Below, piece after piece: positions 33,394 to 41,960 of a stretch of DNA of 64,000 bases (position 1 is the first letter of the stretch; each line of letters starts with the position of its first letter). Origin of the DNA: Eukaryota sp. TZLM1-RC. Lineage: Eukaryota; Metamonada: BaSk clade. The notes under the pieces are model-generated. The model was given only the letters and a program-made list of their open reading frames with translations. It did not search any database and had not been told where the DNA came from. The DNA lies in the NCBI GenBank assembly GCA_040285825.1, contig JAUPSS010000004.1:5339658-5403657 (forward strand), written 5' to 3'. Position numbers and translations under genes: made by a program.

Positions 33394-33419
33394 TATAACA
33401 GATGATGTCTTTAACAATG
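33391..33419 (-). repeat. Imperfect hairpin at a Fanzor relic 3' end, ending in the HIT ATG
   Basis: Minus strand CATTGTTAAAGA...TCTGTTATAATG. The outer CATT/AATG and inner AGA/TCT pair, with two mismatches between. It is homologous in sequence and position to 16570-16599, where the closing ATG starts Maf. Confidence 0.55.
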
Positions 33420-33700
33420 AAATAAATGTCCTCTTTATATTAATGAAGAGGGTCTGAGTTTTTGAGAAGTGGATGATTTTCTCCCCGCGAGAATCTTTGA
33501 ATACTGGGCTATCACCACCATTTGCTTGTGCTTCCATAACTGCCAACATGTGCGCCGAAGCTTTTCGGTCTCTGTTCCACTAACGTTCGTATGATTTGCA
33601 CATGGAAAGCCCAAATTTGGTGGTTATCAGTGTCTGCCACAGTGTAGCATGTTATTGTCAAAATTTCATTGTAAAAGAGCTCAATATTTGTACCATAAAT
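33394..33700 (-). pseudogene. Fanzor/TnpB-like C-terminal relic (locus F)
   Basis: Homologous over its whole length to locus E: LSMCKSYER, stop, WNRDRKASAHMLAVMEAQANGG, with the trailer HFSKTQTLF. The second Cys of the CxxC is Tyr, and a TAG stands where E has Leu. The RuvC-III Asp is kept. It is degenerate and clearly a dead copy. The unbroken frame of the relic runs straight into the HIT ORF, so an N-terminally extended HIT could be predicted by mistake by an automatic annotator. Confidence 0.7.
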
Positions 33701-34002
33701 ATGGCTAGGTATCATAAATTATTCAACTCACTCCCCAATATAAGTTCATTAAATGTTTCGAGATCTTGTTATTGTACTTTTATTGGTATTTCTTGAGATT
33801 GGTTCAATTTTGACAGCTACTTTCAATACTAGTGAATCACAATCACATTGCGCACGACAATTAAATAAAAATCAAAATTAACTAGCGTATTTGAGTATTT
33901 GTTAAAAAAGTTTCTACAATGCCAGTAAATTGATTTTTCCAAAATATGATTTTTTTGAAAACTTTTCTTTTTTCTATTGAAAACTTACCTACAGCATTTT
34001 CT

Positions 34003-34269
34003 TCATAAAAATTTTCCTAGTGGTAACAACGAGCTAGAAACAAGACTATACATTCCCTTAAAAATAGAAAATACAATTCTGTTTTGCCAAAACGTTCGGT
34101 CAAATATTCTTCCAGTTTCATTTTTGACAATAGAAGAGAAATCGTCCAAAAAAGATAATGCAGTTTTACCCAATGTCCCAATGAAGTGTGACTCTTCAAT
34201 ATATTCAATCAAGTAATCTGTCCAGTTTTGAAACTCTCTCAGATTCCCCAACTGCCAGTAATCATACAT
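34003..34269 (-). mobile_element. RLE retrotransposon C-terminal relic (R13)
   Basis: GTLGKTALSFLDDFSSIVKNETGRIFDRTFWQNRIVFSIFKGMYSL matches the end of R7 and R15. It has lost the rest. Its right end abuts the 5' region of the RCC1-LRR gene, 55 bp from that gene's ATG. Confidence 0.8.
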
Positions 34270-34322
34270 TAACTAGCACATATTCTGCCACTCTCCCAAA
34301 TAGAGATCACTATTCATCAGAT

Positions 34323-36374
34323 ATGGATTCATTGTGTTCTTGCTCCTGTGTTCAACATTCACCTTTTTGTTTAGGCGTCTCTTCTCAATTGGGCTCTTGT
34401 CTTTCTAATAATCCAGGGGTAGGCATTCACTCTATTTCGACAGCTTCCACGCTCCTCTTTGGATCTCATACACTTCTCCTCACCTATTCTGGTGAGGTTT
34501 ATGGTTTGGGGCATAATGATTATGGTCAAATTCTGTATGATGGACCCGGGTCAATCAAATTACCAATCAAATTACCATTAACTAATATTATATCTATTTC
34601 AGCTGGTCATTGTCACTCTCTTGCCCTCTCCTCTGAAGGCCATGTTCTTCAATGGGGATGTATTCAAGTTGATCAATTTCTCTTGTCTAGTAGCGAATCA
34701 CTCCCAATTACCCCAATAAACATTCCTTATAGCATTAAGGAAGTTTATGGTGGTGAAGATTCTTCGTTTGCATTGACCCAAGAAGGTCAAGTGGTTAAGT
34801 GGCGATGTGGTAAATCATTTGAATTAATTGAAGGGTTGGAGAATATTGTTTTTATTTCTGTCTATAATGATTCATTTGTTGCAGTTGATTACTTCAATAA
34901 TGTTTACTATTCTACCAAAAATGACCTTCATTTGCTCAATGTTTCCAAAATTCCCAGAATATTATCGAAAAATTCTGTGATTCTGAATAATGATTTTCTT
35001 TTACTTATTGATAGTAATGGGGATGTTTGGGAGGTTGATTTTGAAGATTCTTTCATTAAAAAACCCACCAAAGTTAAAGGTTTAACCAATATTGTTTCTG
35101 TTACAGGATGTGAACGTTTTTTTCTTGCTATTAATGATAATGGTAAAGTTTTTGTGTGGGGAGAGTTGAGCGGAATAAGTAATGTTTATCAAGATAGTGA
35201 TGAACCAAGATGTATCCGAGCATTCACTAATATAGAAGGTATTTCAGTAGGTGAAGATTTCCTTTTTGCCTACAACAAAAACACTGTTTTGGCTTGGGGA
35301 AGGAACTTTTTTGGACAATTAGGTACAGGTGATTTGATTGATCGACCTCAGCCTGTCAAAGTATTTGGATCTGAAATACTTGGTAGTTTTCGTCATCCAA
35401 GACAACCTTTGGATAGAATGTTTAGTGGTCTAGTCAGATTAATTTACTCTGAATATTTTCAATCTCTGAAAATTTTGATTGGTAACCATCCTTATACAAA
35501 AGCCAGATTCCTAATCAAATGTTCAGTTAGCAAGAAAGTGGCTAAATTTGCCAAAGAAGTGATTATTGGTTTTGAATTTTTAAAAGATCCTCAGGAATTA
35601 AAATTAAATGACAATATTTGTGATTTACAATTGCGATTATCTACCGATTTCAATGGCCCCAAAGTAATTAATACTAGAATTAAAAAACTTGATGTTTACT
35701 GCAAAAGTGGACGCTTGAATCCACAATTATTTACATTTTTCCCCAATGTTGAGGTTGTCAAACTTTTTGAACCTCCAGGTCCTCATAAGAGATTCAATTT
35801 GTTTCAATTATCACATCTAAGGTACTTTGAACTGGATTGTAATTTGGGGTTAAAATTGGAACAGTTACCCACTTCACTAGTGAAGTTACTGCTGAATAGG
35901 GGACATGTTGATGTTGATGATTTAAGCTATCTTACATCGTTACAAGAGTTAGTGGTGTTTTCTTTTGGTCTTTCAGAAAGAATATTAAAAGGACAAATAT
36001 CCTTACCTCAATCCATTGGTAGATTGGAAGTAGAGATGAACATTGCTATTGATGTTAGAGTTCAATTGCCAAATTTAAAAGAATTTATAATTCACAATGC
36101 TGTTCCTCCCCATTTGTTTGATCAGCAATTTCCCACGTTGAAATTCATTCATTTAGTGAAATTTTTGAAAGATAATCTATCAACATCTGTCCTATCTCCA
36201 ACAAAATTAGCCAATCTTGGTTTAATTAAATTCGTTAAACTAATCAACAGTGAATATTTGGCCGAGTTGTCTGTCTTTCCATGGTGGATCCAGTATACAG
36301 CAAATATTTATTTCAATAGACATTTCCCTGATGTTTTCCGAAACTACCTTAACAACACTAGTACAGACGCTTAG
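34323..36374 (+). CDS. RCC1-repeat/LRR-like protein
   Basis: 683 residues from ATG 34323. The in-frame GTG start at 34188 lies in retroelement DNA and is not chosen. The N-terminal half has RCC1-type repeats: GEVYGLGHNDYGQIL, ISAGHCHSLALSSEGHVLQWG, GKVFVWGEL, ISVGEDFLFAY, VLAWGRNFFGQLGTGD. The C-terminal half has leucine-rich repeat-like units of about 23 residues (LPTSLVKLLLNRG, LTSLQELVVFSFG, LPQSIGRLEVEM, LPNLKEFIIHNAVP). RCC1 propellers commonly act as protein-interaction or GTPase-exchange platforms, but the role here is unknown. A decayed copy lies at 19930-21360. Stop TAG. Confidence 0.85.
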   Translation: MDSLCSCSCVQHSPFCLGVSSQLGSCLSNNPGVGIHSISTASTLLFGSHTLLLTYSGEVYGLGHNDYGQILYDGPGSIKLPIKLPLTNIISISAGHCHSLALSSEGHVLQWGCIQVDQFLLSSSESLPITPINIPYSIKEVYGGEDSSFALTQEGQVVKWRCGKSFELIEGLENIVFISVYNDSFVAVDYFNNVYYSTKNDLHLLNVSKIPRILSKNSVILNNDFLLLIDSNGDVWEVDFEDSFIKKPTKVKGLTNIVSVTGCERFFLAINDNGKVFVWGELSGISNVYQDSDEPRCIRAFTNIEGISVGEDFLFAYNKNTVLAWGRNFFGQLGTGDLIDRPQPVKVFGSEILGSFRHPRQPLDRMFSGLVRLIYSEYFQSLKILIGNHPYTKARFLIKCSVSKKVAKFAKEVIIGFEFLKDPQELKLNDNICDLQLRLSTDFNGPKVINTRIKKLDVYCKSGRLNPQLFTFFPNVEVVKLFEPPGPHKRFNLFQLSHLRYFELDCNLGLKLEQLPTSLVKLLLNRGHVDVDDLSYLTSLQELVVFSFGLSERILKGQISLPQSIGRLEVEMNIAIDVRVQLPNLKEFIIHNAVPPHLFDQQFPTLKFIHLVKFLKDNLSTSVLSPTKLANLGLIKFVKLINSEYLAELSVFPWWIQYTANIYFNRHFPDVFRNYLNNTSTDA

Positions 36375-37691
36375 CTTACTGTTTTTATTGTTTAAATGAT
36401 TGTTTTCTGCAACCTACTACATTTAATCACCGCTGTCCAGATGTGTCATAATCTTTCACTCATTTGGCCAAAGGATGAGTCATTGCTCTAGGGTAGTGAT
36501 TTATTATCTTTTAATTTATTTAAACAATTATAATAAAAAAGGATTCATCAAAGATTTAGGATAAATATTTTTCAATTTATTAAATTTATTAATATTTACT
36601 TATTCAGGTTAATGATCTTTTATAACTAGTTAACTCATGTGATTTTTTGAGCCACAAGTACAAAGATATTCTAGTTAAAGTAAAAACTTCAACTGGTTAG
36701 ACTGTAGTTAATATTTCTAGTGCCTTTTTACCATCACTTTTCATAATAAGTGTACAATATAATGCTAATGCACATCAACTTCTAATATATCATTAGTATT
36801 TGTCAATATATTGTCGTAGTATTTTTACTAATCTTTCGTTGCTATTCATAAAGTGTTGAATAATTAGTTTGTTTTGTAATGGATCCTATTGTATTTCAGT
36901 CAGGGAGACCTTAATCGTGATGGTATTGTATGTCACTGCAGCTCATTTTTCCGTGAAATAAACTACTCTTGATATCACTCTAGACCCTGTCGCACACTCA
37001 TCATAATAGTGCAACATTTCAACAGTTCTTCAACCCTTTATATTCAGGGGACTTCCTAATAAACAAAACTAATTCGAAATTCTTCAATTTATTTTGAAAA
37101 AAATGTATAACACTCATTGACTACCAATAACTATCGGATGTTGATTTGTGTCAATATGTTGTTAAAAAGACCTAACCGCCGCTATAAAAGTTGTTTCATC
37201 AGTGGATACTTCAGAAACCCTTAAAACGCTACAATACTGCCATCATCAATGTTTTCGATTAAAGAATTTCTATTATGCAAAACCGTAGGTGATCAGTTTT
37301 TCTTGATGAAGTGCAATGATGAAACTGTACCCTAATAATGAGAAAAACATGGAAATCATGAAATAAATAAGTTGGACTGCAAATTTTGTAGATAAACAAC
37401 ACCTTTTGATTCTGTATTCATAATGATGTAAAAAGAAGTTGAAGAAAGGTTGAGGAGAAATCAAAATTTCGGGAAACAATTTCTACATACTGTGAATTTC
37501 ACTTATCATGCATTCCCCTGTGAAATTCACTCCTGTTTTCAACTCCCTCAGTGTCTACTCACAGGCTGTAGGAGACATGTAGCATCATTTGACAAAGACA
37601 ATCATGATCTTCATCAATGGGCTACCTCACTTAAATACACCTACTGCTTTCACAGAACAAAGCCTCGCGACTTTATGTATCTAAGTGGATC
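36375..37691. other. Intergenic, nothing recognised
   Basis: About 1.3 kb of AT-rich DNA without a credible ORF. It separates the RCC1-LRR gene from the 3' boundary of the Fanzor element. Confidence 0.5.
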
Positions 37692-37694
37692 TAC

Positions 37695-37715
37695 CAAATG
37701 CTACTAGGGCATTTG
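37695..37715 (-). repeat. Terminal hairpin of the Fanzor element A
   Basis: CAAATGC (minus strand), 7-nt loop, GCATTTG, three bases before the homology boundary. The same stem is kept at 48677-48697, with the loop differing at one position. Confidence 0.75.
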
Positions 37716-37762
37716 TAGATCGGTCTCAAAAGTTTTTGTTTCTGTATGCTCAGGTTCCCCAT

Positions 37763-38512
37763 TCATCTTCTCAACAGAGCATCTGGGCAAATGTATCCTT
37801 CCGGCCACAATTCCGCTTTCTTCTTAATTTGAATATTTTTTGCAGCGGAAATATCTCTGTCATATACTATTTGACACTCAGTACAAATACGCATCTGCCA
37901 TGAACCTGCTTGAATATTCTCGGCCATGCAACAACTTGACATTTTGCTTGTATTAAATTCACTGGTTGACAAGTGCTTCACGTCCTTTTGATAACACAAC
38001 CATTTTCTGAAAGCCCTTGCTGATCCATATCGATTGACTTTTCGGCAATGAGAAGGGAAATTAGCAGAGCCCACAGCAAGATAGAGTTTTTCAGGATGTC
38101 CAGCCAGCCTTTGAAATTTGTTGAGACTCTCTCTGAACCGTCTCTCTTTTCGTCTGCGGTTATCAAATTTAATTATTTTCCATTTCTGGCGATTACTTTC
38201 CAAATACACTTTCCTCCTGACCAAATTCCAATGGTTCAAATATTGGTTGAAATTTTGAACGGAATATTGGTTGGGAGAGTGTTTACTGGGTGAAGGTTTT
38301 GTCATGTATCTTCTGCCAGTTGGACAAGGGATAACTCCACCTTGATTATCATTTAAGAAGTAACCACATAATCTTGATTGGCCAAGATCAACGCCGATAA
38401 GGGGCCTTTCAGGTAAAATTTCGACTGGATGTCTACGTCTTCGACGGGGCATTTTTTTAGTACCCTTCAACTGTGTTTCTCTGGTTTTGTTGGCATTAGG
38501 GTCACTTTTCAT
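37763..38512 (-). CDS. Fanzor nuclease, RuvC half (locus A)
   Basis: 249 residues. RuvC-I: PLIGVDLGQSRLCGYF with the catalytic Asp. A Lys/Arg-rich helical insert follows. The next motif is TSEFNTSKMSSCC, corresponding to the rearranged Fanzor/TnpB motif (E-F-x-T-S-K) with the alternative Glu and first zinc cysteines. Then RICTECQIVYDRDISAAKNIQ gives CxxC and RuvC-III with Asp. All three acidic residues are thus present. The DNA encodes a nuclease that in characterised Fanzors cuts DNA guided by an RNA. The start ATG overlaps the stop of the N-terminal ORF by four bases (ATGA), next to A-runs. One frame change (-1) would fuse them. Whether that is an indel, an error or programmed is open. Confidence 0.8.
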   Translation of the reverse strand: MKSDPNANKTRETQLKGTKKMPRRRRRHPVEILPERPLIGVDLGQSRLCGYFLNDNQGGVIPCPTGRRYMTKPSPSKHSPNQYSVQNFNQYLNHWNLVRRKVYLESNRQKWKIIKFDNRRRKERRFRESLNKFQRLAGHPEKLYLAVGSANFPSHCRKVNRYGSARAFRKWLCYQKDVKHLSTSEFNTSKMSSCCMAENIQAGSWQMRICTECQIVYDRDISAAKNIQIKKKAELWPEGYICPDALLRR

Positions 38513-39486
38513 TTCATTTTTTGATCTTCTTTTCTTTTTCGATGGTTCATCCAGCTCATCTGTGTTTTCTGAGTCATTTTTTTACCTTCAAAGGTCAAAA
38601 GCAGTTCATTACCATTAGTTTTCAATAAAATTTTGTTAAATCTATTTTTCAAACTTTTTCTGTTGATATTGAATTTTTGGTAAGGACATTGTTTGAATAT
38701 TCGTTTCAGACATGTATTTTTGATAAACTTTGTTTTGGAAGATGATCCTTCAATAATTGGAAATTTTTTCACAGAGTGGAAAATTTGTGAAGGTACCTCA
38801 AGAAATTTTGAACCTTTATGAGAAGCTAAAGGTATTATTCTAAATTTCTTCCAGCAATGCATATGAGAAAAGAAAGTGAGTAAGTATTGTGAAATTGAAA
38901 GATTGAAGAGAAAAAGCTCACCAATTTCCTTTGATGAAAAGGTGATTTTAACATCTGAGGACAGTAGGGAGGCAGTGGTAGGAAATCTTTGAAGGAGATT
39001 CAAGATAAACATACATGCATTTAATAAAAAGAATCTTTCTCTTGAATTATTCAAATTGAAATTGATGTAGTATTCAAGAACAGAATCAACTACTACTTCC
39101 TCGGGTTGGGCTAGTGGTTCATCTGGCAAAAGTGAAAGAATATTATTTGCAAAGACATTTGTTTTATCCAGGGCTCTACAATGAGCACGAATAAAGTTTT
39201 TTGTCCAGGATTGACAAATTTTAGGTAAACTTGTCTTCACGTTAGACGCCAATTGACGAGCCCGACAAGCAAGGTAAGGAGAAAGCCCTTTTCTATTGAT
39301 AAAATTACAATTCTGAGATTGCAGCCAAGCATTGAGAAAAAGATTGAATGAATTTCTGTAAGGTACTAAAGAATTTTCCCACACAGAAACAAGAGACCTG
39401 TCTTGTGGGCTTTCAGGAAGAAATCCATTGTAAAAGATATGGAGTAATTGGCGTTGGCCTTTAGATGTGGAAGGCTTGGAAGTCAC
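38509..39486 (-). CDS. Fanzor N-terminal half (locus A)
   Basis: 325 residues, basic and mostly helical, from ATG 39486. It ends with KKFRIIPLASHKGSKFLEVPSQIF and a Lys-rich stretch, then the stop TGA inside ATGAAATGAAAAG. In Fanzor proteins the N-terminal half forms the wedge/REC lobe, and a F-x-x-x-P element precedes RuvC-I. The placement and overall length fit. Sequence similarity to named Fanzors cannot be tested here. It is encoded one frame away from the RuvC half. Confidence 0.65.
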   Translation of the reverse strand: MTSKPSTSKGQRQLLHIFYNGFLPESPQDRSLVSVWENSLVPYRNSFNLFLNAWLQSQNCNFINRKGLSPYLACRARQLASNVKTSLPKICQSWTKNFIRAHCRALDKTNVFANNILSLLPDEPLAQPEEVVVDSVLEYYINFNLNNSRERFFLLNACMFILNLLQRFPTTASLLSSDVKITFSSKEIGELFLFNLSISQYLLTFFSHMHCWKKFRIIPLASHKGSKFLEVPSQIFHSVKKFPIIEGSSSKTKFIKNTCLKRIFKQCPYQKFNINRKSLKNRFNKILLKTNGNELLLTFEGKKMTQKTQMSWMNHRKRKEDQKMK

Positions 39487-39539
39487 AATTAACTATAACA
39501 CTTCTTCTGTGTAGATTAGTTAACCAATTTAATATATAA

Positions 39540-39745
39540 AAAATTAATATATTTATTTATTAGAAAACTTATAAATCAACATCTAAATAATCCATCTCTC
39601 CTAAAACAAAACAATTAGAACCCACTTTCTGATAGTGAGATCCAAGAATAAGCAAATCATCAGAAACCATCTGAACCTCCCTTTAAAAATAGAAAACACA
39701 ATTCTGTTTTGACAAAACAAGCTATGAAAATTTTGTTGGTTCTCA
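39540..39745 (-). mobile_element. RLE retrotransposon C-terminal relic (R14)
   Basis: The left side matches the ends of R6 and R15 (GAGATGGATTATTTAGATGT, then TATAAG and an AATAAATAAATAT tail). FCQNRIVFSIFKG is visible. It sits between Fanzor locus A and the small Fanzor fragment C. Confidence 0.75.
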
Positions 39746-39782
39746 AACCAGAGATATACATTTGAATTGTACAAAAAAATTC

Positions 39783-39902
39783 TTGTCGAAGACGCAGACA
39801 TTTAGTCGAAATTAAACGTAAAAGACCCCTAACGGCGTTGATCATGGGCCAATCTAGATTATGTGGTTACTTTTTGAATGATAATCAATATGGAGTTATC
39901 CC
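39783..39902 (+). pseudogene. Fanzor RuvC-I fragment (locus C)
   Basis: About 120 bp aligning to the locus A region around RuvC-I: GTCGAAGACG..., then GGCGTTGAT, TCTAGATTATGTGGTTAC and GATAATCAATATGGAGTTATCCC. One extra base after GTTGAT shifts the frame behind the catalytic Asp. It is on the opposite strand to A and is cut at both ends. The right end joins the LTR-element protease and supplies that ORF's stop codon. Confidence 0.75.
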
Positions 39903-41692
39903 ACTTCTGAAGCTTGTGATATTCGATTGTCGAATTCGGCTTCAGGTAATAGTAATGTTCGACAGGCGTCGTCCATTCTAATATAAATGCCCTTGTTGTT
40001 CATCAGCCCAAGGTGGCTCAACAAGTCAGCACCAATGAGAATGGTCTCATGTCCAGGAACGATGCTGAACTTGTGTTTCACGTGTACAATCTGGGTAACG
40101 CTACCTAGTCTAATGCTAAGGGTTCCAGAAGCAGTACCAAGGGACTGTGAGGTAGTTCCATCAGCAATCTTGTATGAAATGGTTTCGTTGGAACGTGCCA
40201 TGTTACAATTACTGATGACGTCTTCCGTGACTACTGAGCATGTTGCACCAGAGTCGATTATGCCTTTAACTTCGACATTGTTGATCAAGAAGTTTAATTG
40301 TAGGCAGTTGTGATTCATGGATTGTACCATAAAAATTGTGTCAGAATCATGTCCATTTAGGTCGGCTTGTTCTGAGAAGAAGTTAGCCTGACTGTTGGGT
40401 ATCTTGGTAGGTTCCAAGTTTGCAAGCGGATTGATAAGAGAATCTTTCCATGCTGAACTTTCTGTATGTGGTTGTGTTGTTGTTGTAGGGGGTATGGTTT
40501 CTAAAGTACATAAATAGTGATGGGAACGTTTATTGTAAGAAGAGCCTCTGCCTCTGCCGCGAGTACCTCTTCGACTACGGAAACCAGAACCTCTAGAACT
40601 TCTACCTCGAGCTTGTTGTTGAGCTTGTTGCTTTCTCCATTTCTTCCTCCTTTGGCAGTCTTCACTGGGGCACCTTTCGGTCGGATGGCCCTTTTGCTTA
40701 TAGAAGTTGCATTGGACATCAGCGGCCTGGGAAGACGATTGTGGTAGGCTTCCTCCTCTCTTACTTTGTTTTGGGCGTTTACCTGGACCAGAACCTCGTG
40801 GTCTGGGGATGTCAGGTGGGGAGGGAACGACCATGGGAGGTCGGCGAGAGGCCTGCTGGTGAGTTAATTGGTTCTGATAGGTGAAATCGACATGGTTCAG
40901 TTGTTCCATGAACGATCTGGCGTTACAGAAATTCTCGTATTCAATTTGAAGAACACTAAAGAATTCGCCAAGGGTGTGTCCATCGCATGAGTAGTGGGAG
41001 GAAGAGGACCAGATCCTGAGGAGTCTGTCTCTGATAGGGATAATTCCTACGCTTTCTAGGACATGAGTAGCAACTACCCAGTCTGGAAGTCTATCAGCTG
41101 GAGGAGTGGAGCTTATGGAGAATGTTCTCAATTGTTGAGAGATGCCCCTAAACTCTTGGATGGCGGTGGAGCGAGACAAAACTCTGCCGATGTTGACCAT
41201 GAAGTCAATCCATCTATTGCCATAATCTCTTTCCGACCAGTCCATGTTGGTTGCGAGGAGAGCTCGATTAGCCTCATCCAGTCTGCTGAATTGGGTTCTT
41301 CTTAGAATTTGAGCCCAAATGATGCGTTCATCTCTTGAGGTAGAAACCGTGGGAGAAGAGATAGCTAGGTGAGCACCTTGGTATCGTAGCGCATTTAACA
41401 CCTCGAGGGTGACACATTCAGCGAGGCCTCGGGAGTTGATCCTCATGGCTTGACGGAACAAGTTTCATTCGTGAACTGGTTCTCCAGTGATGTTACCAAA
41501 ATACTCATCGATCGATGGTTGGGAACCTTCTCTAGCTAGTTCTAATTCTTCACGTAGTCTGGCAACTTCGTTGGCTAGAGCTATCTGAGCTGGATCCTCC
41601 ATGTTACCTCTCGTTTCTCTTAGGACCCGGTCGGTACGACTCCAGAGAATGAATTTGTTGACAAACTTCAGAAGTTTATCAGCGTCTCTCAA
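39903..41692 (-). pseudogene. LTR retrotransposon gag-protease, truncated
   Basis: Minus-strand frame from about 41692 to 39903 with an in-frame TGA at 41462-41464. It holds a Gag capsid-like helical region, basic and Pro-rich linker, a zinc-knuckle-like CNFYKQKGHPTERC (C-x3-Y/K-x-x-H-x4-C variant), an RGRSSRGSGFRSRRGTRGRGRG basic run, and a retroviral-type aspartic protease with VKGIIDSGATCSVVTEDVI and later ETILIGADLLSHLG. No RT, RNase H or integrase follows: the coding sequence ends where Fanzor fragment C begins. The organisation fits a Ty3/gypsy-type element (inference). Confidence 0.75.
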
Positions 41693-41960
41693 ATCAGAAG
41701 CTTCGAGATATGGACGTTTAGGACGATCCCTACGTCTGTCATCTCGGTCTCTTGATCCATTGAAGAAAGGAGAAAGCTACTTTCGTATGTGCCCGAGAAA
41801 GGTGTATGATGTGAGGAGATGGAGGAAGTAGAACCTGTCGTGGAAGGTGTAGGTTGAGGTTGAGGAGCTCGACTAACGGGAGTGATGGGAGCAGGTACCG
41901 CATCAGAAGATGTGATGGGGTGGGTGATTCACTGCTCACAGTGACAACATCGTCGTCGGC

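Larger units (their letters stand above)
37692..39486 (-). mobile_element. Fanzor (eukaryotic TnpB-like) element, locus A
   Basis: The element carries two overlapping ORFs that together make a Fanzor-sized protein of about 574 residues, plus about 70 bp of 3' trailer ending in a hairpin. The 3' end is set by comparison with locus B: homology stops after GCATTTGGTA in both. The 5' end is not defined; the protein starts at 39486. In TnpB and Fanzor systems the guide RNA comes from the 3' end of the element, and the guide itself from the flank (known biology). Here the flank read outwards from 37691 would be the guide (inference). Confidence 0.75.

Noticed and set aside
33394-33549. N-terminal extension of the HIT protein
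   Set aside because: These codons belong to the Fanzor relic; HIT homology begins at the ATG 33391-33393.
34188-34322. Extended N-terminus of the RCC1-LRR gene
   Set aside because: It starts at GTG inside a retrotransposon relic on the other strand; ATG 34323 is the natural start.
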